A DNA stretch of 64,000 nucleotides, from the NCBI GenBank assembly GCA_024509875.1, contig JAMPIV010006374.1, positions 62,001-126,000 on the forward strand. Direction: 5' to 3'. Position numbers and translations under genes: made by a program. Positions 55,060-64,000 of the stretch are shown here, piece by piece (position 1 is the stretch's first letter; the number at the start of each line of letters is the position of its first letter). The stretch is from Oreohelix idahoensis (lineage: Eukaryota; Mollusca; Gastropoda; Stylommatophora; Oreohelicidae). The notes under the pieces are model-generated. The model had not been told where the DNA came from and searched no databases. It saw only the letters and a program-made list of their open reading frames with translations.

Positions 55060-56590
55060 GCGTTTCTGTTCATTATGTTTAATTTGTACATTTTTTTCTA
55101 GTATAAATGTTCTGTTAAACTAGTTCATTATGTTTGTTCAATATCTCAATCTAGTATATGTGTTCTGTTAAACTGGTTCATTATGTTTGTTCACTATGAC
55201 AATTTAGTGTAAGTGTTCTGTTAAACTAGTTCATTGTTTGTTTGTTCACTTTGACAATCTAGTATAAGTGTTCTGTTAAACTGGTTCATTATGTTTGTTT
55301 GTTCACTATGACAATCTAGTATAAGTGTTCTGTTAAACTAGTTCATTATGTTTGTTCACTATGGCAATCTAGTGTAAGTGTTCTGTTAAACTAGTTCATT
55401 GTTTGTTTGTTCACTATGACAATCTAGTATAAGTGTTCTGTTAAACTAGTTCATTATGTTTGTTTGTTCACTATGACAATCTAGTATAAGTGTTCTGTTA
55501 AACTAGTTCATTGTTTGTTTGTTCACTATGACAATCTAGTATAAGTGTTCTGTTAAACTAGTTCATTATGTTTGTTTGTTCACTTTGACAATCTAGTATA
55601 AGTGTTCTGTTAAACTGGTTCATTATGTTTGTTTGTTCACTATGACAATCTAGTATAAGTGTTCTGTTAAACTAGTTCATTATGTTTGTTTGTTCACTAT
55701 GACAATCTAGTATAAATGTTCTGTTAAACTAGTTTATTATGTTTGTTTGTTCACTATGACAATCTAGTGTAAGTGTTCTGTTAAACTAGTTCATTGTTTG
55801 TTTGTGCACTATGACAATCTAGTATAAGTGTTCTGCTAAACTAGTTTATTATGTTTGTTCACTATGACAATCTAGTATAAGTGTTCTGTTAAACTAGTTC
55901 ATTATGTTTGTTTGTTCAATATGACAATCTAGTGTAAGTGTTCTGTTAAACTAGTTTATTATGTTTGTTTGTGCACTATGACAATCTAGTGTAAGTGTTC
56001 TGTTTGTTCAATATGACAATCCAGTATAAATGTTCTGTTAAACTGGTTCATTATGTTTGTTCACTATGACAATCTAGTATAAGTGTTCTGTTAAACTAGT
56101 TCATTATGTTTGTTTGTTCACTATGACAATCTAGTATAAGTGTTCTGTTAAACTAGTTCATTATGTTTGTTTGTTCACTATGACAATCTAGTATAAGTGT
56201 TCTGGTAAACTAGTTCATTATGTTTGTTTGTTCACTATGACAACCTAGTATAAGTGTTCTGTTAAACTAGTTCATTATGTTTGTTCAATATGACAATCTA
56301 GTATAAGTGTTCTGTTAAACTAGTTCATTATGTTTGTTCACTATGGCAATCTAGTGTAAGTGCGCTGTTAAACTAGTTCATTGTTTGTTTGTTTGTGCAC
56401 TATGACAATCTAGTATAAGTGTTCTGCTAAATTAGTTCATTATGTTTGTTCACTATGACAATCTAGTATAAATGTTCTGTTAAACTGGTTCATTATGTTT
56501 GTTCAATATGACAATCCAGTATAAATGTTCTGTTAAACTGGTTCATTATGTTTGTTCAATATGACAATCCAATATAAGTGTTCTGTTAAA
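55060..56590. repeat. 53-57-bp minisatellite, ~27 copies
   Basis: Units with core gtgttctgttaaactagttc and tgttcactatgacaatctag. Length differs by whole tttg steps (atgtttgttc, atgtttgtttgttc, ttgtttgtttgttc). The array resumes after the SINE at 56840-56960. Confidence 0.95.
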
Positions 56591-56839
56591 AAAAAAGTTA
56601 GTTGCTTATCCTTTACAGGACGTGGCAATCAACCCCAGCTTTTATTGGCTGTTTGTGATTTTTCTAGGCAATTTTTTCATTCAGTAGTTTTCCATTGCTT
56701 TCTGAACGGTACGGCGCTTATACCATTGTTAAAAATCCACACAAAGCGATCTGCTACCAAACCGCCTGCAGCAGGTTTTGAACCTGGTATATCTGGATTA
56801 TGAAACTGCGTTCATATCCATTAGGCCACAGACGCCGAC
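56591..56839 (-). mobile_element. tRNA-derived SINE, family 1, copy 2
   Basis: Nearly identical to 23336-23580 (a handful of differences, such as tgtttgtg versus tgtttttg). It is flanked by the perfect 12-bp duplication tgttctgttaaa (56579-56590 and 56840-56851), which is part of the array unit. Same orientation and same head (gtcggcgtctgtggcctaat on the minus strand). The high identity indicates recent activity of this SINE family. Confidence 0.94.
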
Positions 56840-57119
56840 TGTTCTGTTAAACTAGCTCATTATATTTATTCAATATGACAATCTAGTGTAAGTGTTCTGT
56901 TAAACTAGTTCATTTTGTTTGTTTGTTCAATATGACAATCTAGTGTAAGTGTTCTGTACTAATTATCTTTATGTTTGCACATGATGATTATTTAATCTAT
57001 TTGTTTTGTATGAATCTCCAGTACTTTAAACAAATGTCAACCATGCTTGTTCCACATAAAAGTTCCATATGTTTGTTTAGCAATAATGATAAATATGTTT
57101 GTTCCATATACAACTACAG
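56840..57119. repeat. End of the 53-57-bp array and decayed units
   Basis: Two clear units follow the SINE, then about 150 bp with isolated tatgtttgttc words that look like decayed repeats. No gene. Confidence 0.8.
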
Positions 57120-57735
57120 TAAGGCTGGCGTGAATTTAGTCAGTGGAGATTTGACTGCCATCCATGGCGGAGATAGTTTCTGGTATGCCAGCTTCGGCTG
57201 TCTGTGATATCTAAGAGTGACGCGAGGCCCGCCATTTGAGCCCTATTCCTAACGTTAGCTATTTCTGCTATTAAGGATTCCAGGAAAGTGGTTATATACT
57301 TAGCGCTGAGTTTGGTACATGCTAAGTTACTGTCGTGCATTTTCATAGTCAGTGTTACTATGTAGGTTTTTCCCGCATGATGGCGCGATGTTCATTTTAG
57401 GATTGTGGTAGCCAGTTTACCCGTTCTGTAGATTGATATTAGTACATGCATTCCCTGTTGTGGCACGTATATAGTCATAATGTTGTATTTTCATCGGGCC
57501 ATGTTTGGTCATGTGTTTAATTGAAAAAATGGGATATAAGCTGTTTCATGAGCGTCAGCCATATGTCACCCATTGTTGTTGTGTCATGCCTCTGGCAATA
57601 CGAGCCTATGTGTAGTTCTTGATATAAGTTATTTAGGACAACAGTGGTATAGCCTTAGTGGTGAAGGGGAAGGTAGCTAGCACCTTATTTCTCCCTCCAC
57701 CCTAGCTAGTATATAAAGGCTTGTGTGATATTTGG
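57120..57735 (+). repeat. 5' LTR, truncated at its left end
   Basis: Starts aaggctggcgtgaatttag and matches 63532-64000 apart from an insert in the latter. Poly(A)-type and TATA-type words occur (tatataaagg at about 57711). The 3' LTR begins about 110 bp earlier, at 63420, so this copy has probably lost its left end. After about 57735 comes ttgggggcccgtccgatc, a candidate tRNA-Pro-like primer site. Confidence 0.75.
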
Positions 57736-58423
57736 GGGCCCGTCCGATCTTTGTGGTGGGCCCAGAGGCCGTAGGGCCATTTTTCTGATCGATGGATAAG
57801 TTTGATTAATAATGATATTTGTTTGAAGTTAATGTATAAAGGCGGTTTGTAACTAGGCTACGGTTCATTATGTTTTCTCTACGTATACAGTGCGTCTAGC
57901 TGTGTTGTGAGCGTCTTGATCTAGGTCAGGTCGGGATTAGCCAGCGGTAGTTGACCCGGAGTGAAAGTAGGTCACAGTTCGTTGTTAGCAGATCAGCGTA
58001 TTTTTTTCAGATTGGTGTATTTAATCTGTGTAGTGGGGCTGGTGTCAGCAGATAAAAAGTTTGTTTACATTACTTGTATACAAGTTAGTGATTGCTAGTA
58101 TGTTCAACATGGTAATGTAGAGGATAAGAAGGTGTGTTGTTAGACATATTGGAAGGTACAGTTTGCAGGTGGTAGCTAGGTGTGCGCTCCAGGTGGAGCA
58201 GAGGACTATAGTACTTACATAGTGGTAGGTCTGGCAGTGGTGGCGTTCTTTTTTGTGTTAGGGCTGGTGTTAGGTTGTTGTGTTAGGTTGTTAGTATTAC
58301 TGTTACAGGCTGTCGGTAGAGGTTCTTGGATGGTTTCGTTGCTTTGGTGGTGTAGAATTGTGTAAGTGGTTGTTAGGAGGGCTGGCATAGGCAGGCCATG
58401 GTGTTCACGACTAGTGTTCAAAC

Positions 58424-58620
58424 AGTAGCCATTGTTATTGCCAACCAGCGTTAGCAGCCATTGTCATTGCCAACCACCAACAGTAGCCATTGTCATTGCC
58501 AACCACCAACAGTAGCCATTGTTATTGCCAACCAGCGTTAGCAGCCATTGTTATTGCCAACCAACAACAGCATCCATTGTTGTTGTCAACCAGCAACATT
58601 AGCCATTGGTTTGTTCCAGC
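58424..58620. repeat. ~30-bp minisatellite in the leader
   Basis: Five to six units with core gccattgttattgccaacca and variants caccaacagta or gcgttagca. Decayed at the right end. Confidence 0.88.
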
Positions 58621-58649
58621 TTCAGCAAGTATTGCTGTGAAGAATATGT

Positions 58650-59075
58650 TTGAACTGCAGCTCCCATTGGTCTGTTCGAGTTACAGCACCCATCGCTGTT
58701 ATTGATCTGTTTGAGTTACAACACCCATCGCTGTGAGTGATTTGTTCGAGTTACAGCACCCATCGCTGTTATTGATCTGTTTGAGTTACAACACCCATCG
58801 CTGTGAGTGATCTGTTCGAGTTACAGCACCCATCGCTGTTATTGATCTGTTCGAGTTACAACACCCATCGCTGTGAGTGATCTGTTCGAGTTACAGCACC
58901 CATCGCTGTTATTGATCTGTTCGAATTACAGCACTCATCGCTGTGAGTGGTTTGTTAGAGTGACAGCACCCATCGCTGTTATTGATCTCTTCGAGTTACA
59001 GCACCCATCGCTGCTACTGACTTGTTTGAGTTACAGCATCCATCGCTGTATTGATCTGTTTGAGTTATAGCACAC
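58650..59075. repeat. 35-bp minisatellite with dimeric structure
   Basis: About 12 units with core gagttacagcacccatcgct. Two variants, gttattgatctgt and gtgagtgatctgt, alternate for at least four pairs, so the working unit is a 70-bp dimer. Confidence 0.92.
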
Positions 59076-60394
59076 ATTGCTCTCAGAGGGTTTCCTCGTC
59101 ATACTGCAGTACTCAGTGTCGAGCAAGTGACTGACCGATGTATCTGTGAGTCGCGACTGTGTGGAAAGTAGCTCATGACTGAATAGCTGTTTAGATGACT
59201 GTTATGAACGATTTTCTGATGCCTTTGACGACATTGTGCCGAAAGACTCTATTGTGTTAGCGGGCACATATCTGCGTCTCCAGAACGATGTCACCTTGTA
59301 TGTGGGTACAAAACTGTTATATTTGAGACTGTACTTGTGACTGTCCTGTAGTCGTCTTCATTTGTCATCCCTGCCGGAGGAGCTTGGTGGATCTTCATCC
59401 TTGTGTCCAGTGCTGGATCAGCTATTTAGTTAATACTTTTGTATTTTTTGTGTATTACAATGTATTATATTTTCTGATTTTTGTTCTCAATTTCTTTTAC
59501 GATTTTCTTTTTTTCTACTATTGTGTATTGTTTACATTTATATAATAGACTACTTGTATATTGACTATTTGTATCTGATATTATTTTGATTTCACTGATC
59601 CTGATTGTGCGTGGTTGTGCTCAAGCTCTCAGCACTTCATTGTTGCGTGTTGTGGTTGTTGCGTCGATTAGTTTTAGTATATTAGTGTATCAAGGGTGGA
59701 AGGGTGGCGAGTTTAATCCTTTCTGGTCTCCAAGTGGGAAAAGATTGGATTAGACTGATTCTTTGTAGGGTAAGGCTGTGTTTGTTTAGTGGTGGAGCGT
59801 AGCAGATGTGAATTCCTGTAGCTGCCCTGCTGAACAAACCGAGCACAGTATTCGTTAGTTGTACTCATGTGGTTCATGTATATGTTGTCGTGTACATTAA
59901 GTAATCCTTACCGTCATGTTTAAGTAGTGTATTCTTACGTGTCCTTCTTGCTATCTTGTACATACGTTCAGCGAGTATCCTGTGTTTTTGTATGTTTTCA
60001 GTCACGTAGTGTACATATCATGCTGCTTCTGTTCTAGCTTAGTCTATCGTCCTAACCGATGTGACTTGCAGTTTTCGTGGTGTCACAGTGTTTGTTGATT
60101 CATCTTTTCTTTGTTCTTGTTTGCCACATATGGACATACTAAGTAGTAATTTTCATATTATTACTCTACAGCACTAGTATTGGTGCTCTTAGGATATAGT
60201 GTAAAAAGGGCTTAGTTTCTGATCAGCTGGTGCATCAGTGCCCTTAAATACTGTGGACTGTTACATAACCTGCGGTTACTGTAAAGCAGGAGAGATACAT
60301 TTGGTTGCTTTTGTTAATAAAAGCGAACCTGGTTAGTGAGTTACTATTTGAGGACAAAATATTGTCACCTTCGACCATTTACTTAGGCGAGTAG

Positions 60395-60590
60395 AACCTA
60401 AGGAGGTGGTGTATTGTGGTGAGAATATTTATACACATATTTATTGACAGTACAAATTGAGGTGGTGTATTGTGGTGAGAATATGTATACACATATTTAT
60501 TGGCAGTATAAATTGAGGTGGTGTATTGTGGTGTGAATAATTATACACAGATTTATTAAGAGTATAAATTGAGGTGGTGTATTGCGGTGA
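60395..60590. repeat. ~56-bp tandem repeat before gag
   Basis: Three and a half units with core gaggtggtgtattgtggtga and tatacacatatttatt. It ends about 60 bp before the first gag-like codons. Confidence 0.9.
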
Positions 60591-60640
60591 CTTAACAGAG
60601 ACGAGTGGCCATCTCTGTTGTTCACATTATTGGTTGGGCC

Positions 60641-61465
60641 AGCAATGGAAACTTTTTACAGCCTCCTGGTGGAATATAGAGCTGATTATGAGAAGGTGAA
60701 AGAATGACTGCTCAGGAAATTCCGTCTGATGGCAGACGGATATCGTACACGGTTTAGGAACGTGACCCCAAGTGCAGACCAGGACTTCATCTCAAAGATC
60801 AAGCTTCTGCTGAATAGATGGATCGAGTTGGAAGGAATTACAAAGGATTTTAATGGCTTGGTTGATCTAATGCTACGGGACAAAGTGTTGTCGTCTTGCT
60901 CTACTGAGTTGGTAGCATTTTTCCAAGAGCACCAGCCAAAGGACATTGATTCTATGGCACAGTTGGGCCACCATTATGTCCTGGCCCATCCGGGCAAGCC
61001 CATCAATTGGTCTGGGCTGTCTGATGCCCTAGTCGGGGGGGGGGGGGCGGCAAAGTTCAACGACAACCGTGGCAACGTCACTCAGGTGGCGCTGAGGGTT
61101 CACATAGGCAGAGGTTCAATAGGTCACCCCGGCCCTGTCAGCCATTCAGAGGCAACTACGATAATTTCAGAACGCGTCAGAGGTTCCAGCCAAGGTGGAA
61201 CAACCGACACTCTGGTAGCAATAGTGACGGAGAAGAGTGCCAAATGCGTAAGCAATTGCGCTTTGATGAGTCTCGAAAGAAGATAGGCACTCTAAAGAGA
61301 AACCGGTCAAGCAGAGGAGTGGATCCTGAGAGAGTCAATCTGCTGACTCCGAGGCGCGATCATCACCGGTTAGCAGTCCTATTAGAGTCCGCATGGATAA
61401 TCAAAAAGGGAACGCCAATGTTCCACGTGCAATGGCAAGGGACATAATGCAGATGTGTGTGTGTG
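60641..61465 (+). pseudogene. Gag with SCAN-like domain and zinc knuckle, broken
   Basis: Starts in the frame LLVEYRADYEKVKE, with a TGA at 60704, then LLRKFRLMADGYRTRF, LLLNRWIELEGITKDF, LVDLMLRDKVLSSCSTELV and KPINW. This is the SCAN-like capsid type also seen at 33.6 kb, but only distantly similar. At the long G-run (61036-61047) the frame shifts. Around 61408-61455 another frame encodes a zinc knuckle with the pattern CxxCxxxxHxxxxC (CSTCNGKGHNADVC). At least two frameshifts and one stop, so inactive. Confidence 0.82.
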
Positions 61466-61639
61466 CTACCCCGATCAAACACACGAATTCCGCGTATGTG
61501 ATGGACACAGTCAATAGCGAGGACTGTGTGGGATGCCGACCTCTGTTTCATTCAGACGAGAGGGTAGTGTTACGGTGCGGACATGCACTACCGTGCCTGA
61601 CTGCGGTCCATGAGACTGGGAATTTAGTGCTCCACAGAG

Positions 61640-61990
61640 GTGTGGGGGAGAAGAAACCAGTCTCGGTGATGAGAGACACAGGATGCACTACAGGTGGGGT
61701 TCGCCGTTCCTGTAGCGACGAATCCTGACTCACAGGTAAAACTGTGAAGTGCACCACATTTGGGGGTAAAGTTGAGTCTTACCCCCAGGCATGTATTAAT
61801 GTGGACACCCCGTTCCTACCAGGTAGAGTGAACACGTGTCCTCGACAATCCTTGTCGCCGACTTGATCATCGGCAATGTACGAGGGGTGCATGACGTTAT
61901 GGGAGATGTTAGTGTGGTGTCCCAACGGCACTGGGTTTCCATGGCTGTCGATCAGGTGATCGCTTTATCAACACCTGAGAAGAAAGTGCA
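61640..61990 (+). pseudogene. Retropepsin remnant
   Basis: The frame around 61657 reads KPVSVMRDTGCTT, with Asp-Thr-Gly at 61675-61683, the active-site triplet of retroviral-type proteases. After frameshifts, CTTFGGKVESYPQACI and, near 61860, ADLIIGNVRGVHD continue; DLIIGN is the usual flap-to-C-terminal motif of Gypsy proteases. The gene is broken by stops. It would process Gag-Pol in an intact element. Confidence 0.72.
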
Positions 61991-62046
61991 TCAGTGACAG
62001 GGTGTGGGGCAGGCATCCTTGGGTACGCAGAGTTCGGTGCCAAGGC

Positions 62047-62743
62047 ACAGGAATATGAACCATAAAGGTGTGTCTGAGGCCCTGGTAGCAAGTGACTACA
62101 CGGTATGGGTCCGCAATGTCCCCCTGAGTGCTAGTTGGCGCACACTCAGACGTGCATTTAATGAGGTTGCACCAGTGAAGTTCGTGGAGGTCTTGTCATT
62201 GCGGGACAGTACAAAGATAGCGCGAGTTACATTCGCGAATGCCTTTAAGGCGATCTTTGTCCTCTCAAGGCTGTGTGTGGTCCCGGTTGCCGGGTCCTCC
62301 CAGCGCAGTAGAGGCAGTGAGTGGGAACTGTGTCTGTGCCAGACTGCCCTTTTTCGAGGACCTTTGGTCCCGAAAAGATTTTGGCTGGACGGGCGTCTGG
62401 GAGACATGGCGAAATGGTTTTATAGCGACAGGAGTAGAGTACACATGAGGGCAAGTTCGGGGCACAGCGAATTGATCTACCGCTTGCTTGTCACATTGAT
62501 CACAGAAACAACAATTAAAAGTCTGTTGTACCAATATACGCCGCTAGGTGTGACGGAACAACGGACGATTTCTTGTTGCCCTAATGACGCCGCCGGGTGT
62601 TATGGCCGAGGACTGCTTAGTCGGTCGGCGGTCAAAGGAATAATAATAATAATAACATTCGCGAATAAATGGGGTGCGCGTGATGCGGTCAGGTGTAAGC
62701 ACATGTCGTTGCTTCATAACCACCTGCTGATAGTCCAGCAATA
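62047..62743 (+). pseudogene. RRM-like segment, split by an insertion
   Basis: The ORF at 62004-62744 contains DYTVWVRNVP (RNP2-like strand), then SWRTLRRAFNEVAPVKFVEV, then STKIARVTFAN (RNP1-like strand). An insertion at 62241-62654 interrupts it, and after the right duplication the frame gives KWGARDAVRC and LLIVQQ, which fit the second helix and last strand of an RRM. RRM domains bind single-stranded RNA. Gypsy elements normally lack one, while some LINE ORF1 proteins have it. I rate the fold assignment as plausible, not certain. Confidence 0.5.
62241..62654 (+). mobile_element. Insertion with (AAT)n tail in the RRM-like segment
   Basis: A 414-bp insertion between perfect 12-bp duplications acattcgcgaat (62229-62240 and 62655-62666), ending (AAT)n. 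No recognisable LINE protein was found in it, so it is a SINE or LINE 3' UTR. It is GC-rich compared with its surroundings. Confidence 0.82.
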
Positions 62744-62829
62744 GCAAGGGAGAGGTATCGGGTTTCGCGTTCAATTAGGTTGTTTCGGTTAATGCGAACC
62801 GAACTTTAGAGTCTGACCCACTCCATCAG

Positions 62830-62920
62830 TACTGTTATGCTATTGAAGGAGTAAACAATGTAGTAGCGGACGCTCTGTCTCGATTGTCATTTTTGGAAAA
62901 GGACAGGAGCGTCCTATGAT
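62830..62920 (+). pseudogene. Gypsy RNase H tail
   Basis: Reads LHQYCYAIEGVNNVVADALS followed by RLSFLEKD, ending at a stop near 62919. This is the connection at the end of Ty3/Gypsy RNase H (NVVADALSR). The upstream RT and RNase H core are missing. The 3' LTR follows after about 500 bp with no integrase. Confidence 0.85.
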
Positions 62921-63419
62921 GAGTTGATTTTGTCTATGATATTAGGTTGAAAAATAATTGTAAATCATGTAAAGTTGATTATTATTCATATTTGAATGTT
63001 TCACTTACTTATAACTATGGTGGTCATTGCTTTCACGTGCCATTAAGGCAACGTGTTATACTCGAATTCATGAGTAATGACTAGTACTGATGTAACTTCT
63101 ATTTTGTTTACCATGGATGTTTAAGTAACCGCCCCCATGGGGCATAAGGGTAGTGGTCCCCAGGTAAGGTGGCCGTTGTTTTTTTTAACGGCTGCCAGAA
63201 CCTTGGGGGGCAGTTACTGTGTATACGTTATAATCTTGTTTCATATATGACATAGATGAGGTAGTTTGTTTGTCCCAGTCTGGCACCGACAGGTCACTTA
63301 AGGGTAGGCTTGCATGTGAGTCTTCACCTTTCAAGGGGTGTCAGGGGTCCAGCACTCTCCAGATGGAAGAAAACTTTGTTTTCTTTCTTACGGGGTGGGG
63401 TGGGGGGGGGGGGAGAGAA
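62921..63419 (+). other. 3' untranslated part with polypurine tract
   Basis: No gene. A G-rich tract (ggggtggggtggggg..., about 63392-63416, followed by agaga) is immediately followed by tgtatggccg, so it has the position of a polypurine primer for plus-strand DNA synthesis. Confidence 0.6.
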
Positions 63420-64000
63420 TGTATGGCCGTATTTCTAGGCCAAATTTCTATGTTGTTTGACGGTCGGAAACTGTCCTGATAGTCATGTGATCGTTAGAGT
63501 CATGTGAGCAGTGGAAGTAACGGACTGCGCAAGGCTGGCACGAATTTAGTCAGTGGAGAATATGAACCATAAAGGTGTGTCCGAGGCCCTGGTAGCAAGT
63601 GACTGCACGGTATGGGTCCGCACCGACATCCATGGCGGAGGTAGTTTCTGGTATGCCAGCTTCGGCTGTCTGTGATATCTAAGAGTGATGCGGTGCCCAC
63701 CATTTGAGCCCTATTCCTAACGTTAGCTATTTCTGCTATTAAGGATTCCAGGAAAGTGGTTATTTACTTAGCGTTGAGTTTGGTACATGCTAAGTTACTG
63801 TCGTGCATTTTCATAGTCAGTGTTACTATGTAGGTTTTTACCGCGTGATGGCGCGATGTACATTTTAGGATTGTGGTAGCCAGTTTACCCGTTTTGTTGA
63901 TTGATATTAGTATATGCATTCCCTGTTGTGGCACGTATATAGTCGTAATGTTGTATTTTCATCAGGCCATGTGTGGTCATGTGTTTAATTGAATAAACGG
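63420..64000 (+). repeat. 3' LTR, incomplete at the right edge
   Basis: Probably starts tgtatggccgtattt at 63420, right after the polypurine tract. From 63532 it matches 57120 onward. At 63562-63626 it contains 65 bp that match the element interior (62049-62113) in place of about 8 bp in the 5' LTR. The end lies beyond 64000. Confidence 0.78.

Larger units (their letters stand above)
57736..60640. other. Long leader of the Gypsy element, no gene
   Basis: About 2.9 kb of non-coding sequence before gag. Besides the three repeats listed separately it contains no ORF that I can support. A leader this long is unusual for a Gypsy element, so part of it may be inserted sequence. Confidence 0.5.
57120..64000 (+). 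mobile_element. Degenerate Ty3/Gypsy LTR element, runs off edge
   Basis: LTR sequence at 57120-57735 recurs from 63532 to the right edge in the same orientation. A primer site-like tgggggcccgtcc follows the first copy. Inside are a long leader with minisatellites, SCAN-like gag (60640-61460), a retropepsin remnant (61650-61990), an RRM-like segment (62090-62740), the end of RNase H (62830-62920) and a polypurine run at 63400-63416. RT and integrase are mostly lost. RNase H being the last domain before the LTR with no integrase after it fits the same Gmr1-type order as the 30-kb element, or a deletion. Confidence 0.8.

Noticed and set aside
62004..62744. A single 246-codon gene
   Set aside because: A 12-bp target duplication and an (AAT)n tail show that the middle third is an insertion; the frame through it is accidental.

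Overview
The window is animal nuclear DNA: AT-rich, dominated by minisatellites and transposable elements, with spliced coding exons and no bacterial-style operons. The repertoire (a Gmr1-type Ty3/Gypsy element, many short LINE 3' ends with microsatellite tails, tRNA-derived SINEs, mariner and piggyBac relatives, a Penelope-like GIY-YIG fragment, and minisatellites of 25-70 bp) suggests a marine invertebrate, perhaps a mollusc. That placement is an inference with modest confidence.

The main result is a host gene hidden among the repeats. Four small minus-strand exons (54763-54871, 47552-47766, 27024-27052, 17971-18063) have consensus splice sites and compatible phases. Read in order they encode the middle of microspherule protein 1 (MCRS1), an FHA-domain subunit of the NSL and INO80 chromatin complexes. 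The 446 coding bases are spread over about 37 kb, with introns of about 7.0, 20.5 and 9.0 kb. The 5' exons and the 3' FHA exons are not in the window. If the gene continues past both edges, nearly everything else here is MCRS1 intron. A separate minus-strand exon near 1 kb encodes a BED-like zinc finger.

Layout. 1-4.7 kb: the BED-like exon and three minisatellites. 4.8-6.7 kb: two dead LINE fragments. 6.7-12.9 kb: an LTR-flanked element with one broken gag-like ORF. 13.0-15.1 kb: a full-length mariner-like element (DD37D spacing, three stops) inside a 41-bp minisatellite. 16.2-16.9 kb: a piggyBac-like remnant. 18.0 kb: MCRS1 exon. 18.5-19.7 kb: 70-bp array with higher-order structure. 21.3-26.7 kb: 41-bp array with a 1,380-bp higher-order period, split by a probable solo LTR. 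27.0 kb: MCRS1 29-nt microexon. 27.9-28.8 kb: deleted mariner. 30.2-40.9 kb: a Gmr1-like LTR retrotransposon with 2.4-kb LTRs, three nested insertions and a perfect 5-bp target duplication. 42.5-46.4 kb: RNase H fossil, 48-bp and 30-bp arrays, and a LINE fused in frame to the latter. 47.6 kb: MCRS1 exon. 48.9-50.6 kb: Jockey-like LINE fossil. 51.5-54.75 kb: a 35-bp array carrying a solo LTR, a LINE tail and a Penelope-like fragment. 54.8 kb: MCRS1 exon. 55.1-57.0 kb: 53-57-bp array with a SINE. 57.1-64.0 kb: a decayed Gypsy element with SCAN-like gag, zinc knuckle, protease remnant, an unexpected RRM-like segment and RNase H tail; it runs off the right edge.

Almost every insertion boundary was placed by comparing target-site duplications, or by comparing the two LTRs or array units with and without the insert. 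No database search was possible; family names rest on motif recognition.
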